A DNA stretch of 44,857 nucleotides from Mastigamoeba balamuthi (taxonomy: Eukaryota; Evosea; Mastigamoebida; Mastigamoebidae): assembly GCA_902651635.1 (NCBI GenBank), contig CACRSC010000076.1, forward strand, positions 206,093 through 250,949, read 5' to 3'. Position 1 is the first letter of the stretch. Each line of letters starts with the position of its first letter. Under the pieces are notes generated by a model that saw only the letters and a program-made list of their open reading frames with translations, was not told where the DNA came from and made no database searches. This document shows positions 26,181-36,634 of the stretch, piece by piece. Made by a program: the position numbers and the translations under genes.

Positions 26181-29100
26181 ATGCAGCGCCAGTTTGCGAC
26201 ACCGCTGCTGCTGCTCATCGCCTGCGTCGTCGCCTATCCTGCAAAGCCCGGTCCCTACGACATCCCGCTGCCTGACGGCTCCACGCTGCGCGTGTGGGCC
26301 ACCGGCGACGAGTGTACGCACAGCCAGTCACTGGCAATTCCTTGCCTCACTTCCACAACTCCCCCACAAACAGTCAGCGGCCCACGCTACGTCGACGCCG
26401 AGGGCAGGCACGTGCTCCTCAACCGCGACGGCACCCCATCGTACTATGACGCCACCGGCGCGCCGGGAGTGCCGCTGAGATCGCGCAGGCACGCGGAGGA
26501 GCAGGCCAAGTACAGCCCCCTGTCCATGCCCTCCGATTGGGATGCCCAGGCCCGTCACAGGCGAGCCCTGTTCGACGAGGCCCTGGCTGCCACCGCGTCC
26601 AAGCGTGCCCACGCGCGCGCCACGGAGCCCCTGGTGTTCGTGCTCGTGCAGTATCCGGACTATGCCTCCCGACCGGGCATCAAAGAGCAGTGCGAGCTCT
26701 TTGTCTCATTGTTCTCTCCCACTTGGGTGACCGTCCACTGCAGCATTCAGTCGGTCGTGTTCGAGGCTCCCACGACCGCGGGAGACACAATCAACTCGTA
26801 CTACGCGGTGCAGTCCAAGAACAAGTTCCAGTTCACGCGGGCCAAGGAAACATCGGGCACCGCCGACGACGGTGTCATCGGCCCCGTCACGGTCGACTGC
26901 TCGTGGGTCAACCAGTCGGGCTGGGGCGGGACGCCCGACTATTCGTGCATCCAGACCGAGGGCCTCCTGGCTGCGGCGCCGTTTCTGGACCTCAAGTCGT
27001 ACGACCTCGACGGGGACAACTGGATCAACGGCACAGAGCTGCACATCGTCCTCCTGATCGCTGGCGGCGACGTGGGGACGCTGAGCGCTGAGGGTATACA
27101 AAGGTGCCCGCACGTGTGGGGCTTCATGCAGCCCGGGACGTGGTTCAAGGTGCAGTCGCAGGGCGTCACGTTCGGCGAGCACGTGGTCGTCGGCGAGAAC
27201 GACGGTGACTGCACTGTGCCCTTCAAGATCGGCGTGCTGACCCACGAGCTGGCGCACACGCTGACGGTGCCAGACCTCTACGACTCGGTCGGCGGCCTCA
27301 GCATACTGGGTCCCTGGTGTCTGATGGACAGCGGCATGTGGAACAACAACGGCCGCAACCCCGGCATGATGTCCGCCTTCGTCCGCACGTACCTGGTGGG
27401 GCTCTCCCCCTGCAGCGTTGACACTCACGTGTCTTAAACAGGGATGGGCGACACCGACGGTGGTCTCCTCGTTGTCCACGGCGGCCATCACCATCCAGCC
27501 GGCCTCTGTCGACCCCGACAATGTGCAATCGCCGGCTCGCTCTGCCTTGCATTCCCAATCCCTCACAACCTCTCTCCGTCGGCACAGATACTGCAGTTCG
27601 GGCCCAACCCCAACGGCATGGACTGGGAATGGGGCCTGCACAGCGGAGTGGGCGAGTACTTCCTTGTCGAGAACAGGCAGCATCTCGGCGTCGACACGTA
27701 CACCAATGGAAGCGGAGTGCTTGTGTGGCACGTCAACGAGGCAGCTGCGCCCGACTCCAACACGCTGAGCGCCCTGTCGCTAATCGTGCGGCCACAGCGC
27801 AAGAACCAGCGCATCCAGGCGACCGGCAACGGTGCCGACGATGTGCTGACGTTGTCGACGCGCGCGTCGATGTACTGCGACTCGAACCGCACGCCCAACA
27901 CGCTGCTCGACAACGACTCACTCTCGTGCGTCTCGCTGAGCGCCACCGTCAACACGGCGACGCACAACGCGGTCATCGAGCCCTGGACCGACACGCGCTG
28001 CGGGGCCTGCGTGTACGGCAGCGGTGGCATACCTATATCGACAACGCAGTACAGCATCTTCGAGCAGTTTGGCTTCTCGCTGGTCCCGATGGTCAACGCC
28101 AGCGCCGTCGCGTTCTCCAACGGTGCGGCCTCTGTGCCGTTGCCCTGGCCCTTCACCTTCGCCGGCACAGCCTTCAAGACCGCAATCGTCTCGCAATACG
28201 TGAGCTCCTCGCACAGCCTCAGCAACACAACTGCTAACGGCGAGCGGCCGCAGGGGTTCATCAACTTCATCTCGCTCAACGCCGGAAGCGATGGCAGAGG
28301 CAAGTACCCTTCGATAGCGGCCTTCTCGAACGTCCTCGCATCGTCGGTCAGCACGGGGAGCTTCACGTGCGCGGCGCCGTTTGAGGCAGCCGAGTGCTTC
28401 GCGGTCCAGTGGACAAACGGGACCATGACGACGCAGGCGGTCCTGGCGGCTTCGGGCAACATCTACCTCGTCTACTCGGGCGACAGGAAGCAGTTCAGCT
28501 CCAGCACGTTCATCTCAACGGGCATCGGCAGCGCCGTAACGTACCCCGGCGGCACACAGCAGACGTGGGTCTGGACAGACCCCGCGGCGACCCCTGTTGC
28601 CCTGCTGGCCACCCCGAGGGCCGTAGGGCTCCTGAACCTCCCCGTCGCCGACGCGTTCGAGTCGGCTCAGCCGTCATCGAGGATCTGGTCGCACGTGACG
28701 TGCGGGGCGATCGGAACGACGTGCGGGTCGGCGTCGGGCAAGGCGCTGACTTTCACGCCGACAGTCAACCTCAGCCGCAATGCTATGACCTACGGCATCA
28801 ACGTGACGGACTGCGCACGAGTGAATGTCTCGGTCGTCCTTGGCCCCGCTGTGGCGTTCGGCAGCTGCTCGCCCGTGACGGGGGGGGCGTTCTTTGCCGT
28901 GTTCGGGACGGCTGCGCGGCCGTGGACGTGGATCGATGTGGGCAACGGCACCCAGCTGGTGGACATCCCCGAGGGCACCACGGCGCTCAACCTCGCATGG
29001 AATGTGATTGATGAGGGCATGTTTTTCCTCGACGACCTCAGCGTCACGTGCGCCATAGCTCGGAGCTCCTCCTCCTCCTCCACGGCACCTCGGGCCACGG

Positions 29101-29225
29101 GCAGCAGCCACTCGTCGGCAACCGACCCCCGCGAGTCCAGCGCCGATCAGATCGAGCTCCCATCGGGGTCGCCCGCCCTGTGTGCTTCTGCCACTCTGGC
29201 GGCGCTCTTGGCAGCCCTCCTGTGA
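26181..29225 (+). CDS. Secreted M6-family (immune inhibitor A-like) metalloprotease, GPI-type tail
   Basis: Four exons: 26181-26313, 26374-27395, 27442-27522, 27588-29225; 957 residues. A signal peptide (FATPLLLLIACVVAYP) leads into an M6 propeptide-like start, PLPDGSTLRVWATGDEF, restored across intron 1. The zinc site is H335-E-L-A-H339 followed by VPDLYD, and the Met-turn region is GPWCLMDSGMW; AFVRTYLGW, rebuilt across intron 2, is the usual continuation. These are zinc endopeptidases of the metzincin type. The C-terminal part is Thr/Ser/Asn-rich with many N-x-S/T sites and a jelly-roll-like segment ending GMFFLDDLSVTC, often seen in carbohydrate- or surface-binding modules. The last 60 residues are Ser-rich and end in a hydrophobic tail (CASATLAALLAALL), suggesting a GPI anchor. 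Likely an ectoenzyme for prey or matrix protein digestion. Confidence 0.87.
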
Positions 29226-29790
29226 GAAGAGGCAGGCAAGAGGCCCTCTCCTCGAGTGAACAGCAAATTGTAAATACCAAGGCCCTGGTTCACTTGGCTC
29301 AGTTGTAAGGTGAAGTCCCATTACGCTGGTAGGGCCAAATTCACGGTAGTGGATTGGCTCATTGCGAGTCATATTCAGCTGAGGGGGCTGACCATCTGGA
29401 TCACAGCACATCCCTCCCCCACCCATCCCTCCCGGTCTTCTCCTCGTTCTAGCACGAGACCTGAATGGGTAACTCCCACAAGGGTCACCAGGATTCCAGC
29501 CTGGCTTCGGCTTTGCCCTCCTAAGAGGGCTGTGGCTTTGGAAAAAACAGTCATTCATTCATTCATGCCTTCGTGAATGTGAGCATCTGTGGGCTTCTCA
29601 GTATTATGTGTCTGGGGCAGGACTATCATTATTTTGGAGGTTGCCCCCAAAATCTCACTCATACTTGGGGGGCAACGTGCCAAAGGAAATCGGGGTTGCA
29701 ACTCACTTTGTGAGTCATCCCGTGTAACAGATATTTCCGGATTAATTTTCTTTGTAAGATAGTTCACCTGTGTGAGGGCCCGCATCGAAG
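29226..29790. other. Intergenic, no supported gene
   Basis: Lower GC, only short frames. A (CATT)n microsatellite lies at about 29562-29575. The right end, from about 29700, must hold the promoter of the BAR gene. Nothing else is recognised. Confidence 0.55.
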
Positions 29791-30299
29791 ATGAGCAAGT
29801 TGTTGTTCTCAGTGCGCACCGCCCATCCCGCGCCCCCGCCGCCACCCCCCCCGCGGGGCCCCTCCCGCCCCGGCCACCGCCCCCAACGCCCGCAAACGCG
29901 CCGCGCAGATGAAGCAGAAGTTCTCGATGGCCGAGAAGACCGTCGACCCCGTGTTCGAGGAGGCCCGCCGCTCGCTGACGGCCCTCGTCGCCGAGCTCGT
30001 CTCGGTCCACGAGGCCGTCATGCAGGCCGAGTGCTCCCTCCGCGACAGCTCCACCGCCCTCACGAACCTCGCCCGCCGCACGCAGACGCTCATCGGCGCC
30101 GGCAAGGTGCGACACGCGAAACCCGAGAGAGAGAACCGCACAATAGACGCTGACCCACGGGAGGGCCGACGTGTGCCTGTGCGGCCAACGACAGGTGCCG
30201 TCGAACGAGGCGTTTGACCTGCCGCCGGCCATCTCTGCCCTGAGCTCTGCGTGCGGTGCGCTCACGACGCCGCGTGTGGTGCGTGCTGGCGCCCTGGCC

Positions 30300-30333
<34 letters not shown>

Positions 30334-31911
30334 CTCTCCTCTCTCTCCTCTCTCCTCTCTCTCTCCTCTCTTCTCTCTCCTCTCTTCTCTCTCTCCTCCC
30401 ACTCTCCCACTCTCCCACTCTACATCTCTTCCTCTCCCTCTTCCTCTCTCCCTCCCCTCCTCTCTCTCTCCTCCCTCCCCTGACCACTGCGCTGCAGGAG
30501 AGGATGCATAAGCTGACGGGCGACGTCGCAGAGTTCATGGGCAAGGCACAGATGTGCAAGGTACGCCCCCCGCCCCTGGGGGGCCGCTGTCGGCTGTGCC
30601 GGTGTGACAGGGCCGATGGGGCGCGCAGTCGAGGATGGAGCAGAGGGACGCGGCGCTCAAGGACTTTGACCGCTACACCGACAGCCTCAACGGCACCAAG
30701 GAACTCGCCAAGCAGGCCGAGGCACGCCCCCCACAAGCCCTCCCCCCTTCCGCGACTGACGCGGGCGGGCGGGCGCAGCTCAGGTCCAAGGTGGCCAGCG
30801 CCCGCAACAAGTACGAGACCATCAACAGCGCCATCATCCAGGAGACCACCCAGCTGCGCGAGACGGCCGTCGTCATGCTCTGGCCGCTCATCTGCCAGGC
30901 ACGGCGCTCCCCCCCCAGTGACCCGCCCCAAGGCGCACGGGTCTCACGTCCTCGGCACCTCCGCAGATCCTGCAAGAGCAGCGCGAGGCGCACACAGAGC
31001 TCGCGCAGGCCTACGCACAGAACCCCATGCCCGACATGTCGGGCCTCGCGGCGGCGCTCGACCGCAACCGCGCGGAGGAGCAGCGCAGGGCCGCGGAGGA
31101 TGCCGCCGCCATGCAGCCCGCGGCGTACGAGGAGCCCGCTGCGGCCCCGCTGCCGCCGTGCCCTGCGCGCCACCACGCGCCGCCCCCGCCGCCCCCGTCG
31201 GACGACCACGACGCCGCCCCTCCCCCGCCCCCGAGCAGGTCGCACAGGTCGCCCCCTCCGGCGCCCTACAGCCCTGTCCCTGTCCCTGTCCCTGCGCCTG
31301 TCGCTGCGCCTGCGCACGAGCAGCAGACGACGCCGTTTGACGACGACGACGCGCCGCCGCCGCCGTCGAAGCCGCTGCCCAAGCCCGGGGCCACCTTGTC
31401 GATGGCGCCGCCGGCGGCCGGCAGGGCGGGGGACGTGCCGCCGCCGCGCCCGTCGCACAGGCCGCCGCCCGCAGCGCCGGGCGTCAACGGGGGCGTGACG
31501 GATGCCCGGGTCGCAGGCGGAGATCGAGACCGCTGCCTGCAAGATGTGCGGTGCCCGCTCGCTTGGCCTGCCTGACCTGGGCCTCTGGCTCGCAGGGCGG
31601 GGGACGCGGTGGCCTCGGCGGCGACGGACGAGCGGAACCAGCAGAGAGCGGGGGCCGCGGTCGCGGGCGCGGCGACGGACGAGGCCAACCAGCAGCGCAT
31701 GGGGTCCGCGATCGCCGCGCGGTCCGACAACGCGTTTGTGAGGGGGCTCGCGCAGAACAGCGCCGTGCAGCACGGCGCCGGCAGGGCCGTCGGGGCCGTC
31801 GCCACCAACCGCACGGTGCAGCAGCGCGCGGGGCAGGCCGTGGCCACGCAGGCCCAGGACGAGGGCAACCAGCAGAAGGCGCTGGGCTCCGTCAAGGGAG
31901 CGTTCCGCTGA
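29791..31911 (+). CDS. BAR-domain protein with polyproline linker and C-terminal NQQ repeats
   Basis: Eight exons: 29791-29811, 29909-30106, 30195-30278, 30498-30560, 30629-30721, 30779-30898, 30967-31550, 31596-31911; 492 residues. The first 220 residues fit a BAR domain, a dimeric curved coil that binds and bends membranes: MAEKTVDPVFEEARR, then EQRDAALKDFDRYTDSLNG, ASARNKYETINSAIIQE and QLRETAVVMLWPLI, as in amphiphysin/Rvs167-type proteins. Residues about 245-400 are Pro-rich, with six-Pro runs and VPVPVPAPV, good SH3 ligands. The tail (about 395-492) has four copies of a motif like ATDExNQQRxGxAVA. There is no SH3 domain, unlike amphiphysins. Introns 5 and 6 begin GC (GCACGC, GCACGG). 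The seventh donor (31551) was chosen by phase. Intron 3 holds a long CT repeat. Confidence 0.78.
30302..30480. repeat. CT-rich microsatellite in an intron of the BAR gene
   Basis: About 180 bp of CTCTCT, CCTCTCT and CCCACT units within the 30279-30497 intron, just before its 3' splice site; an extended polypyrimidine tract likely to vary in length between strains. Confidence 0.85.
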
Positions 31912-32177
31912 GACACAACAGGTACGCAGACGTACTGCACTGCACCTACCCGTAGGCCGTTGTGGAGCAGTGACAGGGCCATTGATGAGCCGTGCATCAC
32001 GCCGATCGGGCATTTGGCCGAGTCAATACAAAGTTCACGTCTTTGTTCACACCAAGGGGAAAACGTGGAGAATCGTTGTGCCGTTGTACACTGATGGCAC
32101 AGTGAAAGTACAATCCAGGTGCACCGTTGGTTCACTCTGTAAACCCTCTGCTTTGTGCGGCACTCTGAGGGAGCAAC

Positions 32178-33815
32178 ATGCGCAACAGCGTTCTGGTGGC
32201 TTTCCTTGCGGCCGTGGCCCTTGCTCGCGGGGCTGCCGCGTTTACCTGCACGGTCAAGCTCCCCGTCGTCGGCGCCATCGACGTCGGCAACTGCTCGTCG
32301 CTGCAGACGGGCCAGCGCTGCACGCTGCGCTGCGCCGAGGGCTACACCGACACGCCGCACTACTGCGGCGACCAGGGCTTCTGGGACTACGTCCAGTGCA
32401 CGCCCGTCGCGGGCACGTGCCGTAACGACTTCGCGGCCGGCTCTCTCGACTTCACCATCGACGGCAAGAAGGAGAAGGTCTCCATTCTCCAGGTAAGCGA
32501 TGCACATTCTCAGCCTCCTCTCGTCATCTCAATCAATCACAACCGCCTCTGACGACGGGGGTCAAACCGCGACGGGGGGCTGCGCTGCGCTCAGGGGGCC
32601 GGGACGAACCACTGGTCCAGCCCTGTGGTCTCGATCACCAACAACACGATGATCGGGGCGCACAACTGCCGCGTGTACTTCGGCCGGACGGACAGCTGCC
32701 CCAAGAACTTCTCGGACCCCAGCATCTACAAGCACTGGCCGCTGCTGGGCGCGTCGATGGGCTTCACCGTCGACGTCAGCAGGCTCGGCTGCGGCTGCAA
32801 CGGCGCCGTCTATTTCGCCCAGCTGCCCGCGACCAGCGCTGACGGCTCCCTCGTCCCTGGGCAGTCTCGTATGCTTCTCTCTCCCTTGGATGGGACGCGT
32901 CACTACGCGAGCATGTTTGACACCGCTTCCACCCCTCGCTCCGCGCAGACGACTACTACTGCGACGGGAACCAGGTCGGTGGGTACTTCTGCACTGAGCT
33001 GGACCTCATCGAGGCGAACAAGTACGCGTTCAGCTTCACGCCGCACATGTGCAACCAGCAGGGCACGGGCAACTACTGGGGCTACTGCGACAGTGAGCAC
33101 CACCTCCACAACCCCCCGTTCTTGTCTCTTCCCGCAATCGCACTTAACCGGCGGGGTGCAGAGTGGGGATGCGGCCAGAGGTTCAACTACACCAGGTACG
33201 GGCCCGGCCTCTACATCGACACGAACAAGCCCTTCGACGTCAGCTTCCAGTTCCTCGAGGCCAACGGAGAGCTTGTGAGCCGCCGCGTCTAGCCCGCCCC
33301 CATCCCTCCCGTGTTTCTGACGGTTCTCTCGCGCGTTCGCAGGACAACATCATCACCAAGATCTCGCAGGGGACGCACGTGCTGGAGCTCAACTACAACG
33401 ACGCCACGAGGACGTGCTACACGTCGCCCAGCGCGGCGGCGCTGAACATCAAGGCGTACTTCAAGCTGATGACCAAGGCGATGAAGGACGGCATGGTGCT
33501 GACCATGTCCAACTGGGGCGAGACCATGGACTGGCTCGACAACCCCCCGTGCGACAAGACCACCAAGTGCGGCCAGGACTTCTGGGTGACGAGCAACTAC
33601 TGGTACAACGGCAACGGCAAGGGTCCGTCGCCTCCGCTTCCTCGCTGCCGCCCCGCCCCTTCTCCGCTGACCCTGTGCGTTTCTGCGTCGTTTTTTTTGC
33701 AGTCACTCCCACTCCCGCTTCGACCTCGGAGGACGACATCCCCCTGGGAGCCAGCGCGAGCTTCTCGGTCTCCGCGGCGGCGCTGGCGGTCGCTGCCTTC
33801 GTCGCGTCGCTGTGA
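32178..33815 (+). CDS. GH7-family glycoside hydrolase with N-terminal sushi-like domain and GPI-type tail
   Basis: Six exons: 32178-32492, 32595-32868, 32949-33092, 33162-33274, 33343-33622, 33703-33815; 412 residues. GH7 enzymes (cellobiohydrolase I, endoglucanase I) cut beta-1,4-glucan with retention. The catalytic E-x-D-x-x-E is TELDLIEAN, with nucleophile E213, D215 and acid/base E218; around it YYCDGNQVGGYFC and FTPHMCN are typical, as is SMGFTVDVSRLGCGCNGAVYF upstream. A signal peptide (VLVAFLAAVALARGAAA) is followed by a Cys-rich segment, about 24-76, with the CCP/sushi spacing (GQRCTLRCAEGYT, HYCGDQGFWDYVQC). The end is Thr/Ser-rich, then small, then hydrophobic, a GPI signal. The protein is shorter than fungal GH7 catalytic domains (about 430), so some loops are lost. 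Likely a surface-bound cellulase-like enzyme for algal or plant food. Confidence 0.82.
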
Positions 33816-34045
33816 GGTCTCCTGACGAATCAATTACTAGCACTCTGCCTGTCGACTACAAATACATGCATCCGGAGAATGGACCTAGCCTCTTCACTTA
33901 CGCCCCTGTCTTTCTGTATTATCTACAGCAAGCACTGTTTTCCCTGCGGGCGAGTGCCTTTTGGGGAACTGGTGAAGATACACAAATCTGTGGACTGGAA
34001 TCTCTGCTGACAGATATTTATAGTTACTGTGGGCAACCGGTGCGG

Positions 34046-34772
34046 ATGGACGAAACCGTCCCGCTCAACTCGGTGTACGCCGACGGCGACCCGTTAGAAT
34101 CCGCTGCCCGCTCTTGCCGCCGCCGCCGCCACCGGCGCTGCTGTTGCTGCTCCCTGCGCGTCTGCCTCGCCGTCACCGCGCTGGTCGTCCTCGCCCTCGC
34201 CGGGGTCGGCGCCTCGTCGGGCGTCTACGGCAGCCTCGCAGCCAGCACCGTCCAGAACACCGAGTGGTCCTTCGTCGCCATGCGTGTGCGCAGAGAGGAG
34301 GGGGGGGGACAATCGCGAATCTACACGTCACGGCTGATGTCACGCGTGACGTGTGCAGATCGAGAATTTCGTGCCCGGGCTGTTGGGGTGGGACGCGGAC
34401 ATCCTGATCTGGCTGCGCTGCAACACGACCGTCACGCGGGGCGTCGCGGTCCGCATGGACAGGGCCGACGTCCGCGTGTACTTTGAGGGCGAGGAGGTCG
34501 GCCCCGGCAGGTTCGGCCCCGTGACGTGGCACCCCAGGGAGGCGGTCCTGCTGTACGGCGTGATCAAGGCGAAGAACAGGCCGCCCAAGACGATGGACCG
34601 CGTCAGGAGGTTCCTCGACGGCAGGGAGCTGGACGTCGTGGCCAACCTCGAGAGGGTCACGGTGTGGGGCATCCCCGTGACGCTGCCCAGCGCCTACACG
34701 GTGCTGTCCCGCAAGTGCAAGGCCACTGACGTCATTCCCACTATCCATATCATGTCAGACCTATTTCGCTGA
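34046..34772 (+). CDS. Single-pass membrane protein with LEA2-like lumenal domain
   Basis: Two exons, 34046-34285 and 34359-34772; 217 residues. A basic, Cys-rich juxtamembrane stretch (RRRRHRRCCCCSLRVCL) that may be palmitoylated precedes one membrane segment (VTALVVLALAGVGASSGVYG). The rest, starting IENFVPGLLGWDADILIWLRC, has the alternating pattern of LEA2/LEA14-type beta domains: an early NT-V segment, VRVYFEGEEVG, a P-V-T strand, and a late ANLERVTVWGIPVTLP strand. The layout, cytosolic tail plus one membrane helix plus LEA2 domain, is that of plant NDR1/HIN1-like and similar proteins; I can only infer the fold. The start chosen is the ATG nearest the conserved part; the open frame continues upstream. 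The donor GTGCGC fits the local style. Confidence 0.6.
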
Positions 34773-35844
34773 TCTGTAAGCCTTGTTGAAAGGACCTACA
34801 TACCTGTAACAGAAGCAGACAGAGGAAAGCAAGACCCTCGCCCCCTCCCTCCCTTCATGACCTGTGCTGTGTTGTCCAATTGTGCAAACAGCTACTATCT
34901 ATTCTATTCTCATGAGACTCATTCAATCCTAAGGTCTGACCTTCGGGGAGAACAATGAAGCCATTCTCGTGAACCGCCTCTGTAGTTATGCGAGGCGTAG
35001 CAGGCGTTCAGGGGTGGCTGTGCTGTCAGACTTGATGAACCTGCGGAGTCTCACGGAGAACAGTGAGCTGTTCTCGCGCCCCGTCCGTCAAGGATACTCG
35101 GGCCAATGGAGGTAGGTCCAATGGGCTGTCGATTATCACCGGGATGGTGCCTATGAAAGGGCGGCAGGGTTGCCAACTCGAAGTCCCACAAACCACAGGC
35201 AAAACAAGCCCCCAGAGCTCCCTGTTGATGGCAAACAGTGGCTATAATGACTTTCCCTTTGTCTCAAGTATTTCCCACAGACACCCATCAAAAGGGGGGG
35301 AAAAGGGTAAAAAGTTGCATTTGAAACAGGAAAAACAGAGGTCTGCAATACTCAAGGCCTCCGAAAATAATTTTGAACTCACGTTTGTTCTCTTACTTAT
35401 TTTATCGCACGCAATAAAAATGATGTATTTTTACTTTTAGTGTTATCGCACGCGATAAACCCATTTTTTCATTTCTTTGAGTTTTATCGCATGCGATTAA
35501 ACTGAAATACTAAGAAATCTCAAACTTTATTTTCACTTTTTCCATTTGTAAGCCTCAGTTTCCTGATTTCAAAAGTGACTTTTTGCCTTCTTTTCTTCAT
35601 TTAATGGGGGTGTCCATGGGAAATAGTTTAGACAAAGGGAAAGTCGTTTTAGCCTCTGTTGGCAGTGGGCCAACCTTATGATCGGCGGCAGTCTTGAGTT
35701 GCCGGCGCCCACTCCTGCCCTTTGATACACTGGCGCGGGGCTATGTTTCAAGGACGCCACACTGCCCAGCAGCTCTGCTGCTGCGCGTGTTCAATCGGTA
35801 GGCGAACTGTTGATTCTCCCGGGGGAAACGACAAGAAGAGGGCC
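34773..35844. other. AT-richer intergenic region, no supported gene
   Basis: Between the LEA2-like gene and the HTH gene GC content is low for this window, with homopolymer A and T runs. The palindrome array is listed separately. No protein family or RNA gene seen. Confidence 0.55.
35401..35502. repeat. Three TATCGCAYGCGATA palindromes at exact 41-bp spacing
   Basis: Centres of three imperfect palindromes fall at 35409.5, 35450.5 and 35491.5. The motifs are TTTATCGCACGCAATAAA, TTATCGCACGCGATAA and GTTTTATCGCATGCGATTAA. The sequence between them is T/A-rich and partly similar (units 1 and 2 both end in ...TTTNAGT), so it is a short 41-bp tandem array in which the palindrome has been kept best. 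It may be a protein-binding array or a satellite remnant. Confidence 0.75.
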
Positions 35845-36452
35845 ATGGGGCGCCTAGGCAAGAGTGCCCACGAGATCCACAAGATGTTTCCCGATGTCAA
35901 AATTCGGTCAATCCAGAACATGCTCAATGGTTTGTAGCTCCCTTCTGCTCTTAACCCCCCCTCCCGCCCCTTTCTCCTTGCTCAAACACTCGCCTTGGGT
36001 CTCCAGCTCGGCGCAGGAGCACCCCAGCATGTGAGGAAGATGACGGGGAGGACGAGGTAATCGACATGACAGGCGACTCACAGCTTCGTACGTCCCGTGC
36101 TCCCGCTCCTCCAGTCCATGCAGCATCAATGCCAGCCATGGAGCCCGCTGCACCCATCATGCCTGCCCTCAGGGCTGCACCTTCCTCTGTGTTCTCTGCA
36201 CAGGGGATCGTGATGAATCAGATCTCCCAGGCTCCTGCACTGCAGGTCGCAGGGTTCGAGCCATACGTTATCACGGGGGCACAGGNCCACGTGCTGCAGC
36301 TCGGCAGGCGCTGCGGCGTGCCCGCTGCGAAGAAGGGCGCCGGCAAGGCTGCAGTCCAGGCGGTGGCAGACGAGTTCAGACTGCGGTTCGGGGACAATGC
36401 CGGCTGGGCGCAGCTTGTTCTCTTCGCTGCCATGGGCATCGATGGGCAGTAG
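35845..36452 (+). CDS. Helix-turn-helix-like protein, function unknown
   Basis: Two exons, 35845-35929 and 36007-36452; 176 residues. The N-terminus MGRLGKSAHEIHKMFPDVKI continues RSIQNMLNARRRS, a homeodomain-like helix-turn-helix with a basic end. An acidic stretch (EEDDGEDEVID) follows, then an Ala/Pro/Met-rich linker and a C-terminal part with VPAAKKGAGKAAVQAVADEF. The base at 36286 is N, so one codon is undetermined. I do not recognise the family; a transcription factor or a mobile-element protein are both possible. GC content is lower than in the core genes. Upstream exons may exist. Confidence 0.45.
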
Positions 36453-36634
36453 CGAACTCTAAATTGGCAAAACCTCGTGCTCATTTGTGCCTGAATCTAG
36501 TGCACAGAGGGGGCACTCGTCTTCTGTTTCACTGGGAGCAAGCAGAGAGCCAGACAGCCTTGGGTTAACGACGAGCAGTTCGAAACGCTGCGGGTCGCAG
36601 TGCACACAGCGGACTGCGCTTCCCCGTTTCGAAG

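Noticed and set aside
30251-30511. Leu/Ser-rich frames in the CT-rich stretch
   Set aside because: They are translations of a microsatellite lying within an intron of the BAR gene.
35401-35502. CRISPR-like regular spacing of repeats
   Set aside because: The host is eukaryotic, there are only three units, spacers resemble one another, and no cas genes exist.
36286-36286. The N as a sign of a natural break in the gene
   Set aside because: It is a single undetermined base in the assembly and the frame is open on both sides.
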